The position numbers and the translations under genes were made by a program. The notes under the pieces were generated by a model. It ran no database searches. It was given only the letters and a program-made list of their open reading frames with translations, and was not told where the DNA came from. Source: Trichomonas vaginalis G3 (taxonomy: Eukaryota; Parabasalia; Trichomonadida; Trichomonadidae). From it: a stretch of DNA of 64,000 nt. Within the stretch, counting starts at the first letter, position 1. Every line of letters starts with the position of its first letter. Below are positions 10,100 to 20,284 of the stretch, in pieces. The stretch covers positions 14,774,522-14,838,521 of the forward strand of contig NC_067204.1 in the NCBI RefSeq assembly GCF_026262505.1. The letters are read 5' to 3'.

Positions 10100-11727
10100 A
10101 TCTGCTCGATGGAAGCTGTCGTTATGCCAATCTGAGGAGCCCAGCAGGTTTCATCGAACGAATCTTCAAAAGAGCATCTTCCGTGAAAAGTGCTATTGGT
10201 TTTGTAAACTTCTTTGCTTTCAATTCATCTGGACCGTCTCTGTCACCAGTATATTGTATTTGAACTGTACCAACAGTTGAAATACCACCCATAAAGTCTT
10301 CTGAGTCAGCAAATGGAATGCCAAGCCAAAAGTTTGAACGGTCCTCCATTTGTATATTGAGTTTTTTGACCTCCTGTATGAGTCCATACTTTCACATATG
10401 GCATAATAGAACTTTGCATTTCAGGGTTAATAGTTGTTGTGAAGTTGTTGTTAAAGTTCATAGCATCTAATGTCAAGTTGTATGACCTCATATCCTCAAC
10501 TGTAGAATATTCTTCTCTTGGATATATTTGCCATCTATGTTTATATGATATTTAATACGGGGTTGTAGAAACAAGAATAGTCATTTATAGTTCGTCTGAA
10601 CAGTACAAACATAGTATCTGCATGTTTCATTGCAGTTGTTAAAGCAATATCTGTTCTTGCACCTGGGTCAGCACTTTGGTTTCCAACTTCACCTGCAAAG
10701 TCTTTGACAGATATTTGGTGTATAGGGAACATAAGTGGAACTGCAATATATTTGGCAGCTAAAGCATTTGAAATATCTGGGTCCAACATATAGACTGCAA
10801 GTCTGCTTTCTATTCTCTTGCATTCAAATTTTTCGCATGTAAACTTAACTGGGTCCCAAGCAGTTCCAGCAGCATTGAAATAATAGTTTACTTCATTGTT
10901 GAAGTTTGAGAAACCAAAGTCTAAGTCAACTTTGTCTTTGCAAAATTCGGCGAATGACGTTTGATTTGTTCCTTTACGTCTGTAATAGTGAATGGGTCTT
11001 GTGTTGGTGCAATGACTAAGTTATTTTTGCTTGGAGTAAGTTCGATAGAAATTTTTCCTGCCCAGTTTGGCAAGTATCTTAAAAACCTGAAGATGAGGAA
11101 AGATGACAAAGGAACTCTAAGTTTCAGTTTTACTTTAGTGGCAGCAGTTCCATCTGAACCAGAAAGGTTAACATAAACTCCTGGAACGTTAGGGTCAAGT
11201 CTTCTTATTTTCTCAATATTTGCATACTGGTCTGTTTGTTCTCTAGCTTGTGGTTGTACTGAGTTTCTCAAAGCGAACCATTCATAGTTTGCCCATGTTA
11301 CTGTTTGAACTAAGTCAGAGTTAGAATATATCTTATATCCCATGAAAACTTCTGGAGCATATTGGTATCCGACATAGAAAATTCCATTGCAACCTTTCTT
11401 GTCAGACAACTTGGCAGAAGGTTTTATTTCAATGTCTTGTTCCACGTATAAGAATGAGTTGTCAATAGAAATAATATGAAACCTGTCGCAAGCAATATCT
11501 ACTGTTGTTGAAGAACCTTCACCAAACTCACCTACATTTCCATAAGAAACAGCAGTTGTATATTCGTAAGTTCCAGGAACTATTTCTGACCTTCTAATGG
11601 CATTGTCGCATTCGTTATACCATTCGGAAACATTTCCGTTCATAGCATCCAAAACTGTTGGCGTTATATTCTGAGCGGCGTACATTTCATATGGGTAAAA
11701 TATAGAATAGTTGGATTTATATATCAT
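10100..11727 (-). pseudogene. Major capsid protein (double-jelly-roll type), broken
   Basis: The longest open part (10921-11727, starting MIYKSNYSIFYPYEMYAAQN) is followed by further segments of the same kind down to about 10100. The segment FLIFRFLRYLPNWAGKISIELTPSKNNLVI resembles the conserved strand region of Maverick major capsid proteins. The remaining segments (KYIAVPLMFPIHQISVKDF, MNFNNNFTTTINPEMQSS, PFADSEDFMGGISTVGTVQIQYTGDRDGP) are beta-rich in the same style. Size (about 540 residues) and position fit. It differs strongly in sequence from the capsid candidate of element 2, so the two elements belong to different lineages. It is broken by a handful of changes. Confidence 0.6.
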
Positions 11728-11837
11728 AATAGAACCCACTCGGACCAAGCTTTACTTTCTTCCTGACTGAGTTTTTAACTCTTCTTTTTCCTTCATTGCC
11801 ACTACTTTCACTAGATGAAGTTACTTCTTCACTATTT

Positions 11838-12683
11838 TCACTTTGTTCTACTCTTCTTCTTTGGTGTCGCTTTTGGTAACTTGCCCTCTGCTTCAAGTTG
11901 TTGCATCTTTGCCTCATGTTCACCTAGTATGTTGTAAATTTCCCATGTCCTTTTTGCCTTTGGGCTCTGGTCGCCCACCTCAGGTAACCTATATCCTAGA
12001 AAGATTTTGTCATAGTTTGTATTTGAGTCTTCGCGTATTGTTTGCATGACTCTTTCCTGAGTTTCCGGTTCAAGCTCTTCAAACAGAGCTTGTCCATATG
12101 GAATATGCTCATTTCCAAATATATGTTTTTGTAGCCATTCTGGTTTTCTTTCCATGTTACCAACAATATCTTTTGTGAATGGGAAAGCTTTTACCCAATG
12201 TTTCAGTCTTGCGTCATTTATTTCTGTAGTTTCCAAAGGAGGGACTTGTTCGTTTCCTTCAGGCTCTTCTAGCTGTTGTTGCTGAACTATTTCTTCCATG
12301 TCTGGTTGTATCTGAACTTCTTCCTGTTGAGTTTCTTGTACCTCATCTGGTGGTATATAAGTTCCACCAGCTGGCACATATGTTCCATCTGCAGCATAAT
12401 GTCCTACCTGACTTTTCGTTCTTAAGAAAGCATTTACTAGGTCTGTTTTGGTCTGTTGTAACTCTTTTTCTTGACTTTCCACAACAGTTGCTCTAACGGC
12501 GTCATAGGCACTTTGAACTGCCTGTCTCGTTGCTGCATCTGTTATTTTCGTCATATTTTGTGCTACTTCTTTTAACTCTTTGTCGAAACCTTCAGACTTC
12601 AGTTTCTTTCCAGATGAGAAGTCGTTCACTAGTTTCACCTTACTATGAAGAGCTTCGAAGGCGTTCTTAAAGTCAGCATTCAT
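11838..12683 (-). CDS. Structural-like protein, glutamine/glutamate-rich
   Basis: A 281-residue open frame. The N-terminal 110 residues are helical and charged. The middle (about 110-165) is a low-complexity linker rich in Gln, Glu and Pro (QETQQEEVQIQPDMEEIVQQQQ) with a short YVPAGGTYIPP repeat. The C-terminal part (WVKAFPFTKDIVGNMERKPEWLQKHIFGN...) is more globular and ends in a basic patch (PKKKSRTK). I recognise no family. Its place beside the capsid gene suggests a core or scaffold protein, by inference only. Confidence 0.55.
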   Translation of the reverse strand: MNADFKNAFEALHSKVKLVNDFSSGKKLKSEGFDKELKEVAQNMTKITDAATRQAVQSAYDAVRATVVESQEKELQQTKTDLVNAFLRTKSQVGHYAADGTYVPAGGTYIPPDEVQETQQEEVQIQPDMEEIVQQQQLEEPEGNEQVPPLETTEINDARLKHWVKAFPFTKDIVGNMERKPEWLQKHIFGNEHIPYGQALFEELEPETQERVMQTIREDSNTNYDKIFLGYRLPEVGDQSPKAKRTWEIYNILGEHEAKMQQLEAEGKLPKATPKKKSRTK

Positions 12684-12811
12684 TAAAGCTTCATTTGAAC
12701 TGTCTTCATCCGCTTGTATTTTTTGTCCTTATTGACCCTATAAGTTGGGCTGCTTTGGCGTTGGCTTGGCATCTAACCAGTCATTATTAGCTTTTATATA
12801 TTCTGCGCTTT

Positions 12812-13528
12812 TCATTGCCTTTTGCATGCTGCGTCGTTATTTTTACTTTCTTGTGCTAAGTTTTCATACTGTACGGTTTGGTTTTGCAACTGTAAAAGTT
12901 TTTCTGCCTTTACATTTGCTTCAACTTCTTTTTTATACTCATCGCTATCCATATATGTCTTCATGGCTTTTTGTTTTATCTCTTCATCTTTCAGTACTTT
13001 ATATTGAGTAGTATGGTTTTTCAAATTTAAAACATCTTGTTCCATTTTTGCTACTTCTGCTGCTTTTTCTGACACTTTTTTCGCATATTCCTCTGTACTT
13101 AGTTCTTTCAGTTGTTCTTCTTTCTTCTTTTTCTCTACGTTTAACTCATTGAGTTTCTTTGTGTGTCTGTCATATTCTAGTTTCTTTTCGTTTTCACTTA
13201 TTTGTTTCTGTATGTCTATGTTTGACTTTTTGACATCTGTTATTTGATTTTTGAGTGAACTCAAATTCATTTGACTTTGAGGGTTATAAGCTGTTCCGTC
13301 TGCAGCTCCACCATAGCCTGCCATTTTCGCTAAAAGTGCCGCTCTTAAACCTCCACTCTGTGCACCAATAACTCGGTTTAAAAGCATATGGTTGCTTGAC
13401 ATTTGTTGCAACATAGTGGGGTCATTCATAATTTGTTGTTGCAACTGTTGTTGTGGTGTCAGTTTTACTATTGGATGTTTCAATGCTCTCTTCCTCTTAC
13501 GTATATTCTTACGTAGCTTACGTGGCAT
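12812..13528 (-). CDS. Basic coiled-coil protein, probable core/DNA-binding
   Basis: A 238-residue open frame. It begins with a very basic stretch (MPRKLRKNIRKRKRALKHPIVKL), followed by a glutamine/methionine-rich segment, a glycine-rich hinge (about 65-85) and a long charged coiled coil (about 90-235). A basic N-terminus on a capsid-cluster protein is reminiscent of the DNA-condensing core proteins of adenovirus-like capsids, but that is an analogy, not a detected homology. Confidence 0.55.
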   Translation of the reverse strand: MPRKLRKNIRKRKRALKHPIVKLTPQQQLQQQIMNDPTMLQQMSSNHMLLNRVIGAQSGGLRAALLAKMAGYGGAADGTAYNPQSQMNLSSLKNQITDVKKSNIDIQKQISENEKKLEYDRHTKKLNELNVEKKKKEEQLKELSTEEYAKKVSEKAAEVAKMEQDVLNLKNHTTQYKVLKDEEIKQKAMKTYMDSDEYKKEVEANVKAEKLLQLQNQTVQYENLAQESKNNDAACKRQ

Positions 13529-13539
13529 TTTAAGTGAAG

Positions 13540-13788
13540 TTAAAAAGCGGTTTTTGACAGTTGTTTATATCCCACTTCAGGGTTTGTATAAAACTCTTTC
13601 CATCTCATATTTGCATACCATGGTGGCAAACCTAACGCAGCGTCATTTGACATGGCAGTTTGCATTTGTACATCTGTTGGCACTTGACCATAGTTTGCCA
13701 TTGCAGTTTGTATTCTAACTTCATTTGGAATATTCTCTGGGTTTGGTTGTCCAGGTTGCTGTGCATTCGCTAAGTTCTGTGCGTCCAT
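13540..13788 (-). CDS. Small Asn/Gln/Pro-rich element protein
   Basis: An 82-residue frame starting MDAQNLANAQQPGQPNPENIP, with an internal duplication of about 17 residues (VRIQTAMANYGQVPTD / VQMQTAMSNDAALG). The C-terminal end reads LPPWYANMRWKEFYTNPEVGYKQLSK. I do not recognise it. The start is preceded by T-rich sequence and TTAAATG, the element-type promoter form. It ends just before the start of the coiled-coil gene. Confidence 0.5.
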   Translation of the reverse strand: MDAQNLANAQQPGQPNPENIPNEVRIQTAMANYGQVPTDVQMQTAMSNDAALGLPPWYANMRWKEFYTNPEVGYKQLSKTAF

Positions 13789-13811
13789 TTAATATTAGAT
13801 AAAAATATCTC

Positions 13812-13943
13812 TTACGAGTACATATGCTGAACATTTGCAGGCATTGGTTCATCTTCATATTCTCTGTACTTTTCTGCCACGTCAAAGAAATAAATGACAC
13901 AATGGAAAAAACCTAAAACAAGTAGTCCGATTTCAAACCACAT
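13812..13943 (-). CDS. 43-aa single-pass membrane protein
   Basis: A short frame (MWFEIGLLVLGFFHCVIYFF..., 43 residues) with one hydrophobic segment at about residues 3-20, followed by an acidic tail ending NVQHMYS. Its start overlaps the 3' end of the methyltransferase gene and is preceded by TTTTATTAGTAAGTAAATG. Small membrane proteins are common in Maverick virion gene clusters. The function is unknown. Confidence 0.55.
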   Translation of the reverse strand: MWFEIGLLVLGFFHCVIYFFDVAEKYREYEDEPMPANVQHMYS

Positions 13944-14746
13944 TTACTTACTAATAAAATTTCTTTGTTATGACACTTTCTCCAGTTTATAGGACCTCTC
14001 TCATATTCTATCTTGTCATATATAAACTCATAGTCATGTATGTCCTCTAACCATTTCATGACACTTTCCAAACCACTTTTATCGGATGTAAAGTAAAAGC
14101 ATGGATGGTTATGTAAAACGTCTAAAGTTTCTAAAGAGTCTCTCAAAGTCCAGTCTACTTGGTATTGAAAATCCCATGTGTTATAGAACGGCGGGTCCAC
14201 TATAAAGAAAACATTTTCCTTGTCTTTATATTTTTCATACAACTCTGTCCAATGACATCTCACAAACTCTATACCCTCAATATATTTTTCTATGTCCTCT
14301 TTGAAAACATTTGTATAGTTAAGATATAAAACTTTTGACATAAGTGTTTCAATGTCATGAACTCTTATAGAACCACTATATAATAGTCTAGCAGATATAC
14401 TATCCCAGTCTATATATTCTGCTTTTTTCAAAACCTCTCTCACAATATTTTTCTTATCTAATGGTATACGTTCCATCTTACCTATAGGTATCTTTTCTTT
14501 TAACTCTTTCAATATATTGTTTGTGTCTGGTATATGTTTGAGACGGTCCATATAGTTGTCGAAGTCATTGCATATAATCTTTGAGTCTGGGAATATTATA
14601 TGGCACAAATGGGATATATAGAAACTTCCACCGAACAAATCTACAAATGTTAGACCATTCGGTAGTTTCTTAAGTTCTCTCAATATAATATCTTTACATT
14701 TACCCTTATTTCCAAAGAACGGTAACGGTGGTTTTGTAAAATTCAT
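13913..14746 (-). CDS. D12-class N6-adenine DNA methyltransferase
   Basis: A complete 277-residue Dam-family enzyme, predicted to transfer a methyl group from S-adenosylmethionine to adenine N6 in DNA. Motif X (PLPFFGNKGK, residues 7-16) and motif I (FVDLFGGSF, about 34-42) form the cofactor site. Motif IV is DPPFYN (about 188-193), a variant of the DPPY catalytic loop. The family includes enzymes that recognise GATC, but the specificity of this one is unknown. The promoter has a T-rich tract then TATATAAATG. The gene lies directly beside the repeat field at 14815-15395, whose palindromes contain GATC. Confidence 0.88.
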   Translation of the reverse strand: MNFTKPPLPFFGNKGKCKDIILRELKKLPNGLTFVDLFGGSFYISHLCHIIFPDSKIICNDFDNYMDRLKHIPDTNNILKELKEKIPIGKMERIPLDKKNIVREVLKKAEYIDWDSISARLLYSGSIRVHDIETLMSKVLYLNYTNVFKEDIEKYIEGIEFVRCHWTELYEKYKDKENVFFIVDPPFYNTWDFQYQVDWTLRDSLETLDVLHNHPCFYFTSDKSGLESVMKWLEDIHDYEFIYDKIEYERGPINWRKCHNKEILLVSKCGLKSDYLF

Positions 14747-14814
14747 TTATATATAATAATAAAAATGTTTTTCCCTGAAAAGTGACAGAAAAGTGACAAA
14801 ACATTTACGAAGAA

Positions 14815-15395
14815 GTCTTGACAAATTCAAGAGGTGAGAAAACAGGTGAAAAAACAGGTGAGATCTCACCTCTTCACCTAAACATTATTTTTGGGTCCTT
14901 TACACTCATTACGAAGAAGTCTTGACAAAACATTTACGTTCATGTTTGACAAAACATTTACGAAGAAGTCTTGACAAATTCAAGAGGTGAGAAAACAGGT
15001 GAAAAAACAGGTGAGATCTCACCTCTTCACCTAAACATTATTTTTGGGTCCTTTACACTCATTACGAAGAAGTCTTGACAAAACATTTACGTTCATGTTT
15101 GACAAAACATTTACGAAGAAGTCTTGACAAAACATTTACGAAGAAGTCTTGACAAAACATGTACGTTCATGTTTGACAAAACATTTACGAAGAAGTCTTG
15201 ACAAAACATTTACGAAGAAGTCTTGACAAAACATGTACGTTCATGTTTGACAAAACATTTACGAAGAAGTCTTGACAAAACATTTACGAAGAAGTCTTGA
15301 CAAAACATTTACGAAGAAGTCTTGACAAAACATTTACGAAGAAGTCTTGACAAAACATGTACGTTCATGTTTGACAAAACATGAAAACATATATA
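14815..15395. repeat. Terminal repeat field with AGATCT palindromes
   Basis: Two copies of a roughly 150-bp unit start near 14822 and 14974. Each holds GGTGAGATCTCACC (14857-14870 and 15010-15023), a CCTAAACATTATTTTTG tail, and direct repeats of AACAGGTG. From about 15060 to 15390 follows a run of 25-bp units (ACATTTACGAAGAAGTCTTG plus ACAAA), interspersed with variants containing ACATGTACGTTCATGT. The field lies between the methyltransferase promoter and the element's right end. It could serve as an origin or segregation region, or be simple expansion. Confidence 0.9.
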
Positions 15396-15528
15396 ATTTG
15401 TGAAAAGCGACACATTATATATAATGTTTTCGACCCAGAAGACTAACAATTTTCCGAATAAAAACTTCATTTATAATAAAACATCTTCAGGGCTAGAAGG
15501 CACGAAGTGCCTGGAAGCCCCACTACCC

Positions 15529-15573
15529 TTTTTTTTTTTTTTTTTTTTCTTTCTTTTTTTTTTTTTTTTTTTT
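15529..15573. repeat. Poly-T tract at element/host junction
   Basis: About 45 bases that are almost all T, between the last element-like bases (…CACTACCC) and the host cyclase sequence. It may be part of the insertion site or mark a difficult assembly join. Just before it, 15499-15513 holds the short hairpin GGCACGAAGTGCC. Confidence 0.8.
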
Positions 15574-15593
15574 CATTTAAATTATAACAATTA

Positions 15594-18500
15594 TAACAAA
15601 CATTTATTTTTAGGTTATCATGCTCTCAAAACACAATCTTATTTAGTTGTTGGACTTGCTTGCGTTTGTGATTACATGGCAGATGGTTCTCTCCTAGATT
15701 ATCTAGTGAACAATGGAGAAGGCGAACAAATTTGGTGCCAAACATTACAAGTTCTGACATTCTTCCCTTGCGAAAGTAATAAGATGAATATTTTATTCAA
15801 GAAGATCCTAAACAAGAGGAGTTTAACATATAATGATAGATATCTTGTTTATGCAGTCACGAAAGTTAAAACCCAAAGATTAGTTTCAAATTCTAAAGAT
15901 ACTTTGGATGCTTTCAACAAACTTAAGATGCTTAATGAACAGAGTAAAGCAACAATGAAATCATTCTGGGATAAAGCTTCTTGCCAAAGCGGATTCTTAA
16001 CAAAGTTTAAGGGTGCGCCCGGGAGGATCATGTAAACTTCAGAATTTAGAACCTTAATTTTTAAGCAATAACTTGGTACCTAAATAGGTAGGAAAACTCT
16101 AAAAATATCAAAAAATACAACTTGGCTCCATAATAATCCTGTCATGGTGGCTGTTTGTATCCCCTAGTATTTTCCTCTTGAATCTCTTTTTCTGTCGAAA
16201 TTAAATTCAAATCTCAGAAGTAGAAGTGAATAATCGACTTATTACTGCTATTATACGAATAAATAAATTCATTATATTATTTTTATTTACATAATATCTG
16301 TTTGAAGTCCATAATTCTATAAATTTTTCTTCAAAAACATTACAATCTTGATAGTTTTGATACTGTTTAATAGGTTTTTGGCACCTTATTTAGTATTTAC
16401 TACGTATAGAGTCGATCTGAACTTAATTTTCGGAAATTTAAAATATTTATTATAAGTAAAATCTGATTTGAAATTTATGTTTAACTACTCATATCTTGCA
16501 TTATCCTGAGTAGCTTTTGTAAAAATTCATCAAAAAAGATTTTAACGTGCTTTAATTTTTATTTTTTAAAATAATGCATATTATTATATAACTAGCATAT
16601 TTACAAATTTTAGTGCTTTCAAAAATTTAATCCTCCTCCTCTCAAATAAACGTACATCCGGGTGGCCTGTTTTTTGCAAAAAATAAAATTTCATTTTTTA
16701 TGCTTAAAAAGTCAGAATTTTTATTTGCTTCTGGGATATATGATGGCTATATCAGATGCCCATTCTTTTTGATACTCAACATTAAACATAAAACTTAGCC
16801 GTTAAGGCTCTTCTGAAAATATTTTTTTTCCGAAAAATTTTCGAAAAAAACCAAAAAATTTAAAAATCCCCGAATCTGCAGGGATTTTAAAAAATTCTTT
16901 TTAGTAAAACTTAAGGATATTGTATCAGATATATTGGTATGGGCAAATTCAATTTTAATCCAATATTCATCGAGATATTAAGTTAACGAAGCTTTCAAAA
17001 TTGAGAGGGTAATCCTCCTCCTCCTCTCAAATAAACGTACATGCGGGTGCACCCTTAATGGTATTATTGAAAAAACAAAGAGAACATTTGATTTCACATT
17101 AACAAACAATCCAAACAAATTGAGAATCATCAATGAATATGTTGACTTTTTGATTGAAGTATGTGGTGATTTTGATCGTGCAATCATTCAAAATGTTAAA
17201 GGAGAAATGATTCAGGATGGAAAGAATTTCTACATGGATCAATCTTACAGATCATTGATTGGATATTTCCCTAAGTACATTAAAAACCAACTGTTTGATA
17301 AAAAAGGAAGAAGAATCAAAAAGATTACTGACGAACAAAAAACTACAAGTTCCCATGGTTCATCAGATTCAGTAAACTTCTCCGAAATTGAGATGGAGGA
17401 ATTTGTTGAATCTAATATCATCAAAGGATCAAGAGTCAGATTAGCTTTCTACAGATCAATCAAAGATCAGAGACCAAGCCATGCAACGTTGATATTAGAC
17501 TTTGCAATGATATGTTTCTTCGTGATAATTGCCGCCTTCGTTGGTTTCTATGTTTGTGCAAAATTAACTTTATCTTGGAGAAGAGACGGAACTGTAGATA
17601 TTGGAAATATGGCAAAATGAGCTTTTTATTCTCATTTTTCATTGTTCTTTGGCTTATTGAAATGGAGTGTCTTAACAAATAGATTCAACAATGATTGGTC
17701 AGCATTAGGTGATTTGACATCAGATCAAAAATATGTCATAGAAATTATTCCAAAGAATTATAATTACATTCAGAAGATGTATTTTTCATTGAATCAAATT
17801 AGAATACTAATGAATGGTATTTTGAATTCTTTAGCATTGATAGGACAAGGAGATAATGCATATGAAGCAGGTCCAGAAATAATCACAGAAGTTTCAAAGA
17901 TAAACGTTTGTTCCAATGGAAGAAAAGTCAATGAATTTAATGCTTCTCTTTTAGATCTTCTTGTATTCTTAGCTTTTGATTATAACTGGATTGCTGGAGA
18001 CTTGAATCTTGGAATGTATAAGCAAAATATTTTCAAGGATGATTTCTTTTGCCAAGCAACATTAAATGTAAATTCTGTGACTGTTCATTCATTTCAATCA
18101 TTGAAATCTTTGCTCTATTATGGATTAGAACATTCACAGAACTACTCAAAGCTCTTCTTAATTTGGTTGATAGCAGGTGCAATTTGCATTTCATTGGCGG
18201 CGACAGTTCCGGTTTTTCTTGTTATTTTAAGTTATAAGAATATGGTAAACAAAGCAATGAAAATGCTGCTGAACTTGAACGCATCGATCAAAGAACAAGC
18301 TAAAATCCAACTTCGAATTGATAATTTGAATAATAATGATACACTTACTGCTCAAATTGACAGAAGTCATGATGCATCCCCATCAGTAGTTCCTTTAATT
18401 AATTTCATCATTGTTGTTGGAATTGTAGTTATGTATGCATTCGAATGCAATACTGCAATAAAGTTGAATGATTCAACAAGTTTATTCACCAAATGGTTCT

Positions 18501-20284
18501 ATCTTTCAGCTCAAAGAATGGTAACTATCAATGAAATTGCCTCAAATTGTGTTCAACTCGTTTTATTAGGTGATAGAAATCTTGAACAGAATGTTGTAGA
18601 TCAAGAGGAAATGGAAGAAAGAACAGAAGAATATATCCATGTCTTACAACTCCTAACAAGTATTTTAGTTAATGGAAATGAAACTCTAAAAGCATCTCTT
18701 GGATATGACAGTACTTTAGACGCCTATCAAATATCAGATACATGTGATTTAGGCTACAATCCTAGAACAGTTCATGATATGTATGCATGCACATCATTAA
18801 GCAAGCAGTTGGTAATGTTTGAATCAATTATTGATAATATCCTAAAGAATCATCAAAATTATGGTGGTTCTTTGAATCAAGAATATCCACTTAATTTGCT
18901 ACACATTTTAGAGTTTCACATCTTTCCAAATATCCTAAGAGTTTCTGATAGAATTGCCGAATTAGTTGAGAATTATTTCGATCAAAACATGCTCATTATG
19001 TTGATTTTGACAATCCTTGGATGTGCATTGGCATTTGTAAACTTTTTGTTATCACTTTCATACAGAAATCAAATGATTACAACTTACAGATTGCTATTAG
19101 TTCTATTCCAGAGATTACCACCTGAAGTTATTATCAATAACAAAGAAATTCTTGACTTCTTCACAAGAAAGAAGAAAAATGATGACGAAGACAAAATGTC
19201 AGTCGCAAAATCAATTGTTTACAAAGCAAAAGAATGCATTGTTATCACAAACGAGAATGCAATTGTTGAAATTGTTAATCAAAGTTACACAGATAATACA
19301 GGAATCCAACCAGATCAGATGCTTGGCCAAGATATTTTGAATTTCATTGCAATGGAAGACAATGATAAAATAAATCAACAGATTCAATTAATGTTGAGTG
19401 GACAAGGATCATTATTCTGGCAAGATCACATTAAACTCATTAACGATAATAACAAAGCAATTCCATTCATTGTTCAAATGATCGGAATGAAAGATAAGGA
19501 AAATTCAACAAAGGTCGAATCAATTGTTTTCATTCTTACAAACGAAGAAGAAGAAATTAAGAAATGAAAAGATGCAGAAATAGCTAAGGCAAAATCTGAA
19601 AAATTGCTCTATCAAATCCTTCCAAAAGATATTGTCGTAAGATTGAATAGAGGTGAAACAGATATTTCATTTATAATTCCAAGATGTTCGATTTTCTTCA
19701 TTGATATAGTCAAGTTCTCTCAATATTCCAGCCTTTTAACACCTTCTGATATTATGTCAAATCTTTCTACTGTGTTTGCAACATTTGATAAAATAATGGC
19801 GGAATATCCTTCAATTACAAAATTCAAGTTAATTGGAGATGTTTACATGGCTGCAGCAGGTTTATTCCAAGACCCAGAGGATACATCAAACAAGCATGCT
19901 GAAGATGCAGTGAAAGTCTGCATTGCTGTTCAAAGATCTCTAGAAGATATAAACACAAGATTGAATTCATCTCTCGAAGTCAGAATCGGTATAAACAGTG
20001 GTGGACCTCTTATTGGTGGTGTATTGGGCACAGACAAACCAACATTTGATATAATTGGTGATCCAATCAATATAGCTGCAAGGTTGCAGTCAACTGATAT
20101 CCCAGGAAGAATCCATATTTCCGAGAAGACAAAAGAACTTATTCAAGAATTAGATTTTGAAATAGAAACTAGAGGCCCTGTTTTCCTCAAAGGAAAAGGG
20201 CAGATGATGACTTATTTTGTCTGGGATAAGCAACATAGTACATCAATCGAGATGATCTATTCAAAGGATTCATTTGATGCATAA
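15594..20284 (+). pseudogene. Transmembrane adenylyl cyclase, 5'-truncated and interrupted
   Basis: A host class III cyclase of the trichomonad membrane type that would make cAMP. The order is an extracellular/helical region with several membrane segments (about 17500-19060), a PAS-like domain (about 19190-19550) and a catalytic domain (19670-20250). Metal-binding aspartates are in FFIDIVKF and KLIGDVYM. Lys before LIGD and Asp in FDIIGD are the ATP-specifying residues, so it is adenylyl rather than guanylyl. The 5' end is missing at the junction with element 1. A DNA transposon splits it at 16011-17054, and the frame is continuous across one TTAA. Two in-frame TGA stops occur (17618-17620 and 19565-19567), and the frame is otherwise open to 20284. 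It is most likely a recently dead gene. Confidence 0.88.
16011..17054 (+). mobile_element. 1044-bp TTAA-flanked DNA transposon A, copy 1
   Basis: TTAA lies on both sides (16007-16010, 17055-17058). The ends are GGGTGCGCCCG and CGGGTGCACCC, short imperfect terminal inverted repeats. No transposase frame is present, so it is non-autonomous. A 3'-end phrase (CTCCTCTCAAATAAACGTAC...CGGGTG) also occurs internally near 16640-16665, which suggests an internal duplication or older nested end. It is inserted in the cyclase gene. TTAA targeting points to Kolobok- or piggyBac-like transposases acting in trans; I cannot decide between them. It matches 23802-24845 in inverted orientation, with the same length. 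Confidence 0.85.

Larger units (their letters stand above)
1..15528. mobile_element. Maverick/Polinton-like element 1 (right part)
   Basis: This is a virus-like DNA element whose left end lies outside the window. Its recognisable parts are KilA-N genes, a T5orf172 protein, an A32-like packaging ATPase, an SF3 (D5-type) helicase, a double-jelly-roll-type capsid protein, structural-looking proteins and a D12 adenine methyltransferase. No DNA polymerase or integrase is visible here. The right end is placed at 15528, where the sequence ...CACTACCC meets a long poly-T and host cyclase sequence follows. This resembles the ...CATACCC-type terminus of element 2, but no partner terminal repeat can be seen. 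The element is broken, with dozens of small interruptions concentrated between about 2050 and 11700, while several genes at 175-1906 and 11838-14746 are open. Some of the damage may be sequencing error. Confidence 0.8.

Noticed and set aside
14815-15395. CRISPR-like reading of the 25-bp repeats
   Set aside because: No unique spacers lie between units, there are no cas genes, and the context is a eukaryotic virus-like element.
16978-17187. Frame shared with 23669-23878 (RVHPHVRLFERRRR...)
   Set aside because: Both lie in the end of transposon A and run out into unrelated flanks, so they only reflect the repeat.
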